Assembly (NCBI GenBank): GCA_965215855.1
Contig: CBDCER010000003.1
Location: forward strand, 1,178,001-1,242,000
Direction of reading: 5' to 3'
Source: J027 sp965215855
GTDB taxonomy: Bacteria > Chloroflexota > Anaerolineae > Aggregatilineales > J027
Length of the DNA: 64,000 nt
In this document: in pieces, positions 15,713 through 23,490 of the stretch
How positions within the stretch are numbered: position 1 is the first letter of the stretch
Layout of the letters: each line of letters opens with the position of its first letter
Translations under genes and position numbers: made by a program
Notes under the pieces: generated by a model
Databases searched by the model: none
What the model was told of the DNA's origin: nothing
Seen by the model: the letters and a program-made list of their open reading frames with translations, nothing else

Positions 15713-16996
15713 TTATTCTGAGACTAATAACTCAGCGAATGTTCGCAAGCTTGCCAGGTCGAAACGGCGGATATTCGTAATCGCTGGTTCAACAGAAATC
15801 GGTAGGTTCGGCGGTTCTTCGATGCCAAACTCGTTCAGAATATACTCAAGTGTCACGGGGGCGGTTTCTGTATTCAAGGCTGCCGCGTCTGGTTGCGCGG
15901 GACGCAAGACATATGTCACCGGAATTTGAGCGTCAATTGCCCAGGTCATGATCAGTGCATCTTGGGGTGAAACACCCAAAGTCATGATTTGTGGCACAAA
16001 CGCAGTTGCGGTTGGCCCCGTGACGGGCGGTGGCGCACTTTGCTGTTGTTGTTGCTGCTGGGCGGCCTCGGTCGGATCCAATAACACTTCTGGTTCGTCG
16101 GCGGGCGTTGGTGTAGCACCATAAATAACACCGTCGGGCGGGAACCAACCCACATAAACGACCAGGGCATTTTGGATGGTGCGCTGGGTAACCAAGCGGG
16201 GGCGTTGTTGCTCCTCACTTGGCGTAACAATCACGCCTGAAGGAAAGATAATGCTTGGTTCCTCACGCCCCGGCACTGCCTCTGCAAAGCCAACACTGCC
16301 GTCTGGTAGAAGTGTGATGACGGTCAGGCCATTAGGAGTACGGGTCTGGAATTCTTCGTCTACATCCACGAACAGCCAGGACATAATCACATCTATCCGG
16401 TCACCAGGTCGCAGTGCATAAGCGACCTGGCCTAAACCAGTGAAATCCAGCGGAACGGCCATCGCAACCATGCCTGGTTCCAGGAAGAGTGCGGCATCGG
16501 AACCTGTACGGCTCAGAGAGAGCGTAAGAGCGCCACAAGCCTGTCCATTCATGAATTCTTCGTCAGCCAGGGTGGGATCTGGGACCAGTTGTCTTTCCAG
16601 CAACGGTGATTCGCGTGGGACATCGGTCCGCAGACGGCAGCCAATCAACTGTTCAAGGTCATCAGGTTCAGAGATGGCAATGGCTGTTTCAGGAATATAC
16701 CCGATGGGCCAGTTGCGTATTCCGATCAATGTCCCGTCTTCAATAATTTGGCGAGTAATCAGCGTGCCACGCCCTAAGTCCTGAAGTACAATGACGATAG
16801 AGCCGAAATCTGTCGACTCTTGGACCACTGCTTCTTCAGCAGTGGGTTCCGGTGTTGCACCTGTACCATCTGGCGTAGCAGCAGTATCGGTAGTGGCGGG
16901 TTCTGGGTCATCACTTCCGCCCAAAAGCACGATTGCGCCGACGGCCACCAGACCTACGACGATCAATCCCAACAAAATGAACATTCGGCCTCGCAT
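15713..16996 (-). CDS. cpaB: Tad pilus assembly protein CpaB (SAF domain)
   Basis: A single N-terminal membrane anchor (MRGRMFILLGLIVVGLVAVG) is followed by a Thr/Pro/Glu linker, a SAF-like region (LGRGTLITRQIIEDGTLIGI; RTDVPRESPLLERQLV) and an RcpC/CpaB domain with RPGDRIDVIMSW. CpaB is thought to act outside the membrane in pilus assembly. A run of seven Gln and a Pro-rich stretch lie around residues 315-330. The ATG at 16996 with GGAG upstream fits the signal anchor better than the upstream in-frame start at 17083. It is the first tad gene visible. Flp pilin, TadE/F, prepilin peptidase and secretin genes are not in the window. Confidence 0.86.
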   Translation of the reverse strand: MRGRMFILLGLIVVGLVAVGAIVLLGGSDDPEPATTDTAATPDGTGATPEPTAEEAVVQESTDFGSIVIVLQDLGRGTLITRQIIEDGTLIGIRNWPIGYIPETAIAISEPDDLEQLIGCRLRTDVPRESPLLERQLVPDPTLADEEFMNGQACGALTLSLSRTGSDAALFLEPGMVAMAVPLDFTGLGQVAYALRPGDRIDVIMSWLFVDVDEEFQTRTPNGLTVITLLPDGSVGFAEAVPGREEPSIIFPSGVIVTPSEEQQRPRLVTQRTIQNALVVYVGWFPPDGVIYGATPTPADEPEVLLDPTEAAQQQQQQQSAPPPVTGPTATAFVPQIMTLGVSPQDALIMTWAIDAQIPVTYVLRPAQPDAAALNTETAPVTLEYILNEFGIEEPPNLPISVEPAITNIRRFDLASLRTFAELLVSE

Positions 16997-17148
16997 GGGT
17001 TGTTTACTCCAAAGAACCTTCAAATAGAATAAAGATGAAGACCTCTTCTGTCTCAAGTGTAGAACAGAAGGGAAATAATGCAAACAGGTCTATAGTCCTG
17101 AATCCGTTGGAATTTTCCTACGTTGCAGTTATAAACCTGTCTCTAATA

Positions 17149-18246
17149 TCACTCAAATGAGCTTTCCTCGGTTTCGGCATAAACGGGCAACCTGACTTGG
17201 AAGCGGCTCCCATTGTCTTCTTCACTGTAGATGTCCAGGTCGCCACCTACCAGTTCGACACGATCTCTTAGCGCATTCAGGGTTTGCACATTGGAATCGC
17301 CATATTGCGGATCAAGGTCTACATCGGGGTTGAAGCCATTGCCATTGTCTTCAACACGAGCCGTTACATATTGGCTACCAGTGTCGACCTGGATGTTAAT
17401 GATCGTGGCATCCAGATATTCTCGTGACACACGCAATAGATGTTGCACGCTGCGGAACATCATAACTTCCATGTGCTTGGCAATATCGACCTGTTCTTCG
17501 CCTGTGAAATTAATATCGAGTTGGATGTCGTATTTTTGTTGAAAGTTTTCAACATAGCGCCGCAGGGTGGGAATCAACCCCAGGTCATCCAGCATCATGG
17601 GACGCAGATCGAAGATGAAGTCGCGCACTTTCTGGAAACTATTGCTAGCAGCGGATTTTAGGTTGTTGAGTTCAGTACTGGCGCGGTCTGGGTCGCGGTC
17701 AAAGAGGCGCTGACAGACTTCGGCCTGCAAAATGAAATTGGTCAGCGATTGAGCTGGGCCGTCGTGCAAACTCTTGGCGAGGCTACGGCGTTCGTCCTCC
17801 TGGGCCTGCACAATGCGGATAATGGTCTCGCCTGCTGGTGTCAATGTCGTGGGGGCGGTCGGTTGCTGTGTAGGCATCGTGCTGGTTCCCAAGTCTTCAC
17901 CTTCGAGAACCTGCAATAAACGCCCAAAAATATCGCTGTAGCGGTGCAAGAGTTCTTGGCTTTGCTTCATTTTCTCAAGCTGGCCGCGCAGGTTCAGCAG
18001 GCGGCTTTTTGCTTCGATGAGGCCGTCATATGCTGCACGGATGTCTGGCCGTGGCACTGAGTCAAAACTATCGTGGATGCGCCGCAATTGTGACGACGCA
18101 CGAACGTTCTCTTCTTCCCACCGTTTGACTTCGGCTTCATTTTGCTCAATCTGGAGGCGGTTTTCCTCCAAGCGGCGTATGGCAGAATCATATTCAGCTC
18201 GAATTTCAGCCATGATGTCGCCAGGGGGTGTACTATCGAAACCCAT
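17149..18246 (-). CDS. Sensor histidine kinase, DegS/NarX-like (HisKA_3)
   Basis: This cytoplasmic kinase has 365 residues. The first ~110 form a coiled coil. The dimerisation/phospho-acceptor helix has the HisKA_3 signature ERRSLAKSLHDGPAQSL with the phospho-His in LHDGPAQ, and the HATPase domain shows VEDNGNGFNPD and a DRVELVGG region. There is no membrane segment or obvious sensor domain, as in DegS of Bacillus. It lies just downstream of its likely response regulator (63-base gap, same strand). Together they form a two-component system next to the tad operon and could govern it. Confidence 0.9.
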   Translation of the reverse strand: MGFDSTPPGDIMAEIRAEYDSAIRRLEENRLQIEQNEAEVKRWEEENVRASSQLRRIHDSFDSVPRPDIRAAYDGLIEAKSRLLNLRGQLEKMKQSQELLHRYSDIFGRLLQVLEGEDLGTSTMPTQQPTAPTTLTPAGETIIRIVQAQEDERRSLAKSLHDGPAQSLTNFILQAEVCQRLFDRDPDRASTELNNLKSAASNSFQKVRDFIFDLRPMMLDDLGLIPTLRRYVENFQQKYDIQLDINFTGEEQVDIAKHMEVMMFRSVQHLLRVSREYLDATIINIQVDTGSQYVTARVEDNGNGFNPDVDLDPQYGDSNVQTLNALRDRVELVGGDLDIYSEEDNGSRFQVRLPVYAETEESSFE

Positions 18247-18309
18247 TATCCTTCCCTCGCAATCTTAGTTTCCGATGACCTTATCATATTGCAAATCAAA
18301 TACGCAAGT

Positions 18310-19032
18310 TTATTCGTCTTTGGTGCGGGTCTCGTCCATCCGCACCCAACCGCGCCGCATGGCATAAATGGCCGCTTGAGTGCGGTCCTCCACGTCCAAC
18401 TTGGTCAAGATAGAGCTGACGTGATTTTTCACGGTTTGGTGACTGATGCCAAGACTCTGCGCAATCTGTTTGTTCGTTTTACCCTGTGTTACATATCGCA
18501 AAATCTCCATTTCGCGAGGGCTGAGTGGCACAAAATGTTCATTAGGATCCACCAGATAGGGTCCGGTGGCGGCTTCGATGCGCCGGTTCACCCATTCTTT
18601 CATTTCACTCTGGGTATATTGCTGGCCCTTGATGACATAATAGCCATCCACCACTTTACGGATAATATCCAATAATAGGCTGGTGTCAATGTCTTTGGCA
18701 CAATAAGCCATGCACCCGGCTCGCACAGCATGGAGAGCTTGCTCTTCATCATCATAGCCAGTGAGCATCACGATTTTGGCATCGTTGCGCTCGGCCTTGA
18801 GGCGGGTGGCGATCTGCAGACCGTTCATCCGGGGCAGGTTAATATCTAGCAAAATAACATCTGGCCGGAGTTCGCGGGCCATTTGCAAAGCCACCTCTCC
18901 GTCCTGGCTTTCAGCTATGACTTCGATATGTTCCTCTTCATCAATAAGGTATCTAAGTCCCTGCCGCCATACCGGGTGGTCATCCACGACCATCACCGTA
19001 ATTTTGTTTAAGATGGGATCTTTATCACCCAT
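18310..19032 (-). CDS. Response regulator, NarL/LuxR family (DegU-like)
   Basis: The N-terminal receiver (VMVVDDHPVWRQGLRYLIDE; Asp in VILLDINLPRMNG; Lys in AKDID region) is joined to a LuxR-type helix-turn-helix (LSPREMEILRYVTQGKTNKQ, then GISHQTVKNHVSSILTKLDV). Between them is a ~45-residue linker resembling that of DegU. After phosphorylation by the DegS-like kinase next door it should bind DNA as a dimer. A GGAG site precedes the ATG. A TATAAT -10 box lies 35 bases upstream of the start. Confidence 0.92.
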   Translation of the reverse strand: MGDKDPILNKITVMVVDDHPVWRQGLRYLIDEEEHIEVIAESQDGEVALQMARELRPDVILLDINLPRMNGLQIATRLKAERNDAKIVMLTGYDDEEQALHAVRAGCMAYCAKDIDTSLLLDIIRKVVDGYYVIKGQQYTQSEMKEWVNRRIEAATGPYLVDPNEHFVPLSPREMEILRYVTQGKTNKQIAQSLGISHQTVKNHVSSILTKLDVEDRTQAAIYAMRRGWVRMDETRTKDE

Positions 19033-19066
19033 TTATTTTCTCCAAATCACTTTAGGCTGCCTCCTA

Positions 19067-19072
19067 ATTATA
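19067..19072 (-). promoter_or_regulatory. Possible -10 box (TATAAT) for the DegU/DegS-like operon
   Basis: A perfect TATAAT on the minus strand lies 35 bases before the regulator start codon, in the space shared with the divergent lipoprotein gene. No good -35 hexamer is visible, so activation by a regulator, perhaps the gene's own product, is possible. Confidence 0.4.
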
Positions 19073-19143
19073 TAACCGATTCGTGCGAGATCACCATTTT
19101 GTTTGCTGCGGACTTAAACTTGCTGTACGATTCGAGCAAAAGT

Positions 19144-20283
19144 TTGATTGTTTTAGGAGAGCCAATCATTAACACAAAAGCTCTTTTGGGCCTGATTATT
19201 TTGATTTTGTTTGTGGCGGCTTGTGGTGGTTCAGACAGTACACCAGCCCCCACATTGGTACGTTCGACAGCCCCACCACCCACACCGCGCTCGACACCTT
19301 TGCCAGAGACGACGCCGGTGGTGTTATTGGGCAGCGAGGACCAGCCGGTGGTGCTGGGTTTTGTGTTAGATGAGAATAGGACAGCGATTCAGGATCTGGC
19401 CGACCAGATAAACGAGTCTGTTTCCAATGAACAATTGGAACGGTCGGGACATTCACTGGTGGTGGATGTTGTACGCTTGGAAACCAGCCAGGAGGCCGTG
19501 GCAGCGATCTGTGGCGAACAGGCAGCGTTGGTATGGGTCGATCCATTTACCTATCTTGCTGCCGAGCAGTCTTGTGGGGCACAGCCTGTCATGCGGGTGC
19601 GCCAGGGCCGCCGCGAAACCATAGCGGGTTTGCCCGACGACGTGACGGTGAATGCCATAACGGGTCTAAATTTCGAGGTGGTCTATAATCCTGGTCTGCG
19701 TCCTCTTCCTGGCACGCTGGCAGACGCGGCAGATAAGGTGGTGTGTCGTCTGGGGTCGGATGATATGTTGAGTTGGGTGTATTTCAGCTTGGCATTGCGA
19801 CAAGCTGGCGTCAACCCGATTACTGATCTGGCAGGCATCGTTGATGTCGAAGATTACATCGCCATGTTGGAGTCGATCCAAAGTGGACAGGATAGTAGTT
19901 GCGATCTGGGCGCGATTCCTGCTGGGACATTGGATGATCTGGTGGATGAACTGGATGAAGAACTTGACCCCGAAACAGATTTTGGATTGCTGATAGGTGA
20001 CTGGCCGGAAATCCCACACTGGGTTTTGGTTGCACCACCGGATGATTTATTGCGGCCCGATCTCCGCGACTCGGTGCTGGCTGTGTTGTTTGATCTGGTG
20101 GAAGAAGACGAGGACGATTTCTTCAAACTACTGATTCCCTACGATTCGATCAATCTAGCGTGCAATGTCGCCGAGAATCTGGACCTGGGTAGCTCTGGTT
20201 GCATCTCATCTAGCACATACAACGAGTTTTCTGAATTTCTGATAGAAGCAGGCTGGGCAATGGCCCCGCGCCTGCCGCAATAG
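19144..20283 (+). CDS. PhnD-like substrate-binding lipoprotein
   Basis: A signal segment ends in a lipobox (FVAAC), then a Thr/Pro-rich stalk, then a periplasmic-binding-protein fold of the phosphate/phosphonate (PhnD) type: LGFVLDENR, AALVWVDPFTYLAAEQ and CRLGSDDMLSWVYF are in the expected order. Such proteins bind a ligand outside the membrane for an ABC importer or a sensor, but no transporter genes are adjacent. The start is odd: no ATG or GTG is available near the signal peptide. TTG at 19144 is possible, but the only good ribosome site (TAGGAG, 19154-19159) points to an ATT at 19168. Several Cys pairs are present. The ligand is unknown. Confidence 0.78.
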   Translation: MIVLGEPIINTKALLGLIILILFVAACGGSDSTPAPTLVRSTAPPPTPRSTPLPETTPVVLLGSEDQPVVLGFVLDENRTAIQDLADQINESVSNEQLERSGHSLVVDVVRLETSQEAVAAICGEQAALVWVDPFTYLAAEQSCGAQPVMRVRQGRRETIAGLPDDVTVNAITGLNFEVVYNPGLRPLPGTLADAADKVVCRLGSDDMLSWVYFSLALRQAGVNPITDLAGIVDVEDYIAMLESIQSGQDSSCDLGAIPAGTLDDLVDELDEELDPETDFGLLIGDWPEIPHWVLVAPPDDLLRPDLRDSVLAVLFDLVEEDEDDFFKLLIPYDSINLACNVAENLDLGSSGCISSSTYNEFSEFLIEAGWAMAPRLPQ

Positions 20284-20291
20284 GAAATACG

Positions 20292-21248
20292 ATGCTCGAC
20301 CTGGCAGTTGTAATCGTCAACTGGAACACACGGGCGTTGACGTTGGATGCGCTGCGGACGTTGACCGATGACATCAACGCCAATGGCCCGGCCAATACCG
20401 AAATCTGGGTAACAGATAATGCCTCGACGGATGACAGCGTGCCCGCCATTCGTCGAGAATTTCCGCAGGTGCATGTCATCGAAAGCAAGAAAAACCTGGG
20501 TTTTGGGGCCGGAAACAACCTCGCACTGCGTGAGATCGGTTTTGGGCAATCTGCTCCAGTGGCGTCATTGCCCAAAGCCGTTTATTTGCTAAATTCTGAT
20601 ACCCGTACCCATACTGGCGCAACCCAAACGTTATATGAAACATTGATGGCACAACCTAATGCTGGCGTAGTTGGCGCTCGTCTGACGTATGAAGATGGTA
20701 CGTTCCAACATAGCGCGTTTGCGTTTCCAGGATTGGTGCAATTATGGTTTGATCTCTTGCCTGCGCCACGCCGGTTTTATGACACACGCTGGAATGGCCG
20801 CTATGCACGGGTGTTTTATGAGAATATCGAGCCGTTTGCAGTGGGGCATACGCTGGGCGCGACGATGATGTTGCGCCGCGAGGTCATTCAGCAGACCGGC
20901 ATGTTCGATGAGCAATTCTTTATGTACGCCGAGGAAGTGGACTGGAGTTGGCGCATTCAGAAGGCAGGGTGGCGAATCTACTGTGTACCAGCCGCGCATG
21001 TCACACACCTCAGCGGCCAAAGTACGCAATTGGTCAGGCCGGAGAGTGTCGTCAATCTCTGGAAAAGCCGGCTGTTGCTGTTTCGGAAGCACTATAGTCG
21101 TCCGAAGCGGTGGATGGCGCGGCTGATGATACGCTTGGGGATGCGGCGTAAAATTCGTGAGGCTCGCCATAGTTACGACCAGCGCCAGATTTCGGCCAAA
21201 GAGCGCGATGCATTGATTGAGACATACCGGCAGGTGATGAAGTTATGA
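20292..21248 (+). CDS. Glycosyltransferase family 2 (rhamnosyltransferase-like)
   Basis: This GT-A fold glycosyltransferase has 318 residues. The N-terminus reads AVVIVNWNTRALTLDALRTL, followed by VTDNASTDDS, NLGFGAGNN and the metal-binding YLLNSDTR; the acceptor side has EQFFMYAEEVDWSWRIQKAG. These are the signatures of WbbL/rhamnosyltransferase-like enzymes that transfer a sugar from a nucleotide donor during polysaccharide or glycolipid synthesis at the cytoplasmic membrane face. A basic C-terminal tail may bind the membrane. It overlaps the next glycosyltransferase by four bases (ATGA), so the two are probably translated together. Donor and acceptor are unknown. Confidence 0.9.
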   Translation: MLDLAVVIVNWNTRALTLDALRTLTDDINANGPANTEIWVTDNASTDDSVPAIRREFPQVHVIESKKNLGFGAGNNLALREIGFGQSAPVASLPKAVYLLNSDTRTHTGATQTLYETLMAQPNAGVVGARLTYEDGTFQHSAFAFPGLVQLWFDLLPAPRRFYDTRWNGRYARVFYENIEPFAVGHTLGATMMLRREVIQQTGMFDEQFFMYAEEVDWSWRIQKAGWRIYCVPAAHVTHLSGQSTQLVRPESVVNLWKSRLLLFRKHYSRPKRWMARLMIRLGMRRKIREARHSYDQRQISAKERDALIETYRQVMKL

Positions 21249-21991
21249 GGTTGGTGGGTGTCATCCTGGCCCATAATGAGGCAGATAACATTCAGGACTG
21301 CATTAAGAGTCTGCAATGGGCTGACGAAGTGGTGGTGGTTGACGGTGGGAGCAGCACAGATAATACGGTAGAGCTGGCACAGGCCGCCGGAGCGACAGTC
21401 ATGCACAACCTGTTTGAGAACTTTGCCCAACAGCGTAATGCAGCTCTGGATAAGGTGAATGCAGATTGGGTATTGTTTGTGGATGCCGATGAACGGGTGA
21501 CGCCGGAACTGGCCGAGGAAGTGCGGCAGATATTGGAAAATCCAGATTGTGTCGGCTATTGGATTCCACGCCAAAATTACATCTTCGGCAAGTTGACACG
21601 TCACACGGGCTGGTATCCCGACCACCAACTGCGTTTGTTGAAATGTGGTGCAGCACATTATGATCCTGAACGGCAGGTGCATGAGCTGGTGATATTGGAT
21701 GGTGAGGCAGGTTATCTAGAAAATCATTTGATTCATTACAATTACCGCGATTTGCGTCATTTCATTCAGAAACAGCGATACTATGCACGGTTTGATGCCG
21801 AGATTATGTATAGCGATGGCATACGCCCCAAATTCCGCAATTTCATCTTGCAACCACTCCGCCAGTTCAAATTTCGTTTCTGGACATGGAAGGGCTACCG
21901 CGATGGTTTTCATGGTCTGCGCTTGAGTGTGTTGATGGCCTGGAACGAATTCGATAAATATTGGCATCTACGCCGGTTATGGCGTCAATAA
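21245..21991 (+). CDS. Glycosyltransferase family 2 (WaaE/KdtX-like)
   Basis: This is a 248-residue GT-A glycosyltransferase. The signatures are GVILAHNEADNIQDCIKSL, EVVVVDGGSSTDNT, FAQQRNAAL and the donor-metal motif VLFVDADERVT. WaaE/KdtX relatives act on lipopolysaccharide cores, but in this monoderm-like organism it more likely adds a sugar to another surface glycan. The start overlaps the stop of the preceding glycosyltransferase. A long inverted repeat follows the gene. Confidence 0.9.
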   Translation: MRLVGVILAHNEADNIQDCIKSLQWADEVVVVDGGSSTDNTVELAQAAGATVMHNLFENFAQQRNAALDKVNADWVLFVDADERVTPELAEEVRQILENPDCVGYWIPRQNYIFGKLTRHTGWYPDHQLRLLKCGAAHYDPERQVHELVILDGEAGYLENHLIHYNYRDLRHFIQKQRYYARFDAEIMYSDGIRPKFRNFILQPLRQFKFRFWTWKGYRDGFHGLRLSVLMAWNEFDKYWHLRRLWRQ

Positions 21992-22055
21992 ACTTCCTCA
22001 GAATTCGTTGAACAGAAAGAAAATTCTTCGTCTGTTGTCGAAATAGCTGAAGTCT

Positions 22056-22102
22056 CATAGTCCCATAGTCTCATCCCTTATAGATGAGACTATGGGACTA
22101 TG
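22056..22102. terminator. Perfect 20-bp inverted repeat between convergent genes
   Basis: CATAGTCCCATAGTCTCATC (22056-22075) and its exact complement (22083-22102) flank a 7-base loop; with one bulge the pairing continues for five more base pairs outward (AAGTC/GACTT). It lies between two convergent genes, so it could end transcription from both sides. It has no T-run and moderate GC content. Confidence 0.65.
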
Positions 22103-22141
22103 GACTTAGCCGACCAGATTTCGTATTAAGACAGATGTTTC

Positions 22142-23263
22142 TCAATGTGGCCGTGCTTTACGCAACTGAAGAATTTCGCTCAGAACGTATAATCCCCCTG
22201 CCACCGCACTATGCCCCCCCAGGATGATGGGGATGGGGGCTTCTGCCGCCGCTGCTGTAAATTCGCGCAACCAGGGATCGCTGATGGCATCTGTCATGTA
22301 TAAATCCGATGCGAAACGGTCGGCATCTGAGGGTTTGAGGCCACGATGGGCCATGAATATGCGGCTGTCGATGATGGCGGCATCCACGATGTCAGCCAAT
22401 GTTTGGAAGAATTGGTGAGGCCCCTGTAGGTCGAGCAATTTCCCCAGAAGTGATGATACTTCTCCTCGTGCATAACGTTCGCTGGCGACCATGCCGCGCT
22501 CCTCGGAAAAGACCCGTATCCAGCATTGAGTGACACTGCTCAGAGATTCCCAGGCGCGGGGCGGAACACGTCCGATTAAGGCGACATGGCTGGCGGTGGT
22601 TGCCAGCACGTTCAACACTGCACCGACAGGGATAGCCCCTAGTTCAGGCACAGCCGTTGCCTGGCGCAGATTTGGGGCGCATTCTGGATGTTGGCGGATA
22701 ATCGCGAAGTCGGTCGGGGTATCCAGGTCAAACGCGGCGGCTTGCCGCATTTCGGTCAATATACGCACTTGATAGTGGGCGTCTTCACGCAGCATCCAGG
22801 CCAGGCTGTTATCACGGTTGGCTTGGTGAATGATGGGCAAGGCTTCAGTGGCATTGTTAATGGCAATCCAATCGCCTGAGTGGAGATTGTTGCACAGGGC
22901 AATCCGTGTGTTGCCGGAACGTTTCAACAAATCCAGTAACAAGCGGTGCATCTGAAAATCTAGCAAAGGGGCGCTGGCTCCACCAAAATAGAGAACCTGG
23001 TCGAGTTGGTTGGCGATAATGGTTTCGGCCAAATGTTCACCAAAGTGGAAAGGACGGTTGGCCGGGTCGGGAGCCAGCCAAATATGGATTTCGTCAGGCC
23101 ACCAGTCGAGCTTGGGCGAACAAAGGATAATGGGTTGTATTTTGAGTTCACGTAACAATAAAATCAGATCAATTGTTGCTGCTTGTTGCATATTGGCGAC
23201 AAGTTGCTCTTGATGTGTTTGGCCGCCCGCACCAAGCATGACGATAGCGCCAAGTTTTCGCAT
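22142..23263 (-). CDS. Conserved hypothetical protein, possible nucleotidyltransferase-like fold
   Basis: I do not recognise this 373-residue protein with confidence. It starts KLGAIVMLGAGGQ, has alternating hydrophobic strands and charged helices, and contains VLYFGGASAPLLD and LHSGDWIAINN. This arrangement recalls the MobA/CofC-like nucleotidyltransferase fold, but the classical donor-binding loop is not clear. There is no signal peptide or membrane segment. The second half (AIPVGAVLNVLATTASHVAL onwards, and a C-terminal Gly-rich piece) could be a separate domain. The gene is transcribed away from the envelope acylation genes at 23365-26067 and converges on the glycosyltransferase pair. Confidence 0.6.
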   Translation of the reverse strand: MRKLGAIVMLGAGGQTHQEQLVANMQQAATIDLILLLRELKIQPIILCSPKLDWWPDEIHIWLAPDPANRPFHFGEHLAETIIANQLDQVLYFGGASAPLLDFQMHRLLLDLLKRSGNTRIALCNNLHSGDWIAINNATEALPIIHQANRDNSLAWMLREDAHYQVRILTEMRQAAAFDLDTPTDFAIIRQHPECAPNLRQATAVPELGAIPVGAVLNVLATTASHVALIGRVPPRAWESLSSVTQCWIRVFSEERGMVASERYARGEVSSLLGKLLDLQGPHQFFQTLADIVDAAIIDSRIFMAHRGLKPSDADRFASDLYMTDAISDPWLREFTAAAAEAPIPIILGGHSAVAGGLYVLSEILQLRKARPH

Positions 23264-23332
23264 AATGAATGTTCTCCACCGAGCATCGTTATATTGATTT
23301 TAACGCAACTGGCAATTCTGTGGGGCGTTTTG

Positions 23333-23338
23333 TACAAT
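23333..23338 (+). promoter_or_regulatory. Possible -10 box (TACAAT) for the acylation operon
   Basis: TACAAT, 26 bases before the microprotein ATG, fits a sigma70 -10 box in the gap between divergent genes. The -35 region (around GCAATT, 16 bases upstream) is poor. Confidence 0.35.
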
Positions 23339-23364
23339 CGCGCCGGTAATCAGGAGATAAAAAT

Positions 23365-23484
23365 ATGCTGCGGCGACTGTTTTCACGCGAAAATATTTTT
23401 GCAGTGGCGCTGTGTTTGATCGTGATATTGGTCATCATTGTGACGGCGGACACCGCGCCGGAGTGGATTTATCAGGGATTTTAG
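23365..23484 (+). CDS. 39-residue DltX-like membrane microprotein (putative acyl shuttle)
   Basis: An ATG with AGGAG eight bases upstream opens a 39-codon gene. The product has a basic N-terminus (MLRRLFSREN), one membrane segment (about residues 12-28) and an extracytoplasmic tail ending exactly in WIYQGF. In the Dlt pathway the microprotein DltX ends in a comparable hexapeptide (aromatic-Ile-Tyr-x-x-Phe) whose Tyr takes the acyl group from the MBOAT protein DltB and passes it to DltD. The topology, position of the Tyr and neighbours (MBOAT gene 6 bases downstream, SGNH transferase after it) all agree. This gene is too short for most gene callers. The assignment is by motif and context, not sequence-wide similarity. 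Confidence 0.78.
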   Translation: MLRRLFSRENIFAVALCLIVILVIIVTADTAPEWIYQGF

Positions 23485-23490
23485 CAGTCT

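Noticed and set aside
16030..16065. Run of seven Gln codons in cpaB as a possible assembly slip or variable repeat
   Set aside because: It is in frame, lies in a low-complexity linker and does not disturb the domains; nothing more can be concluded.
22056..22102. The 20-bp palindrome as an attachment or recombinase site
   Set aside because: No recombinase gene, tRNA or duplicated target accompanies it; a terminator between convergent genes is the simpler view.
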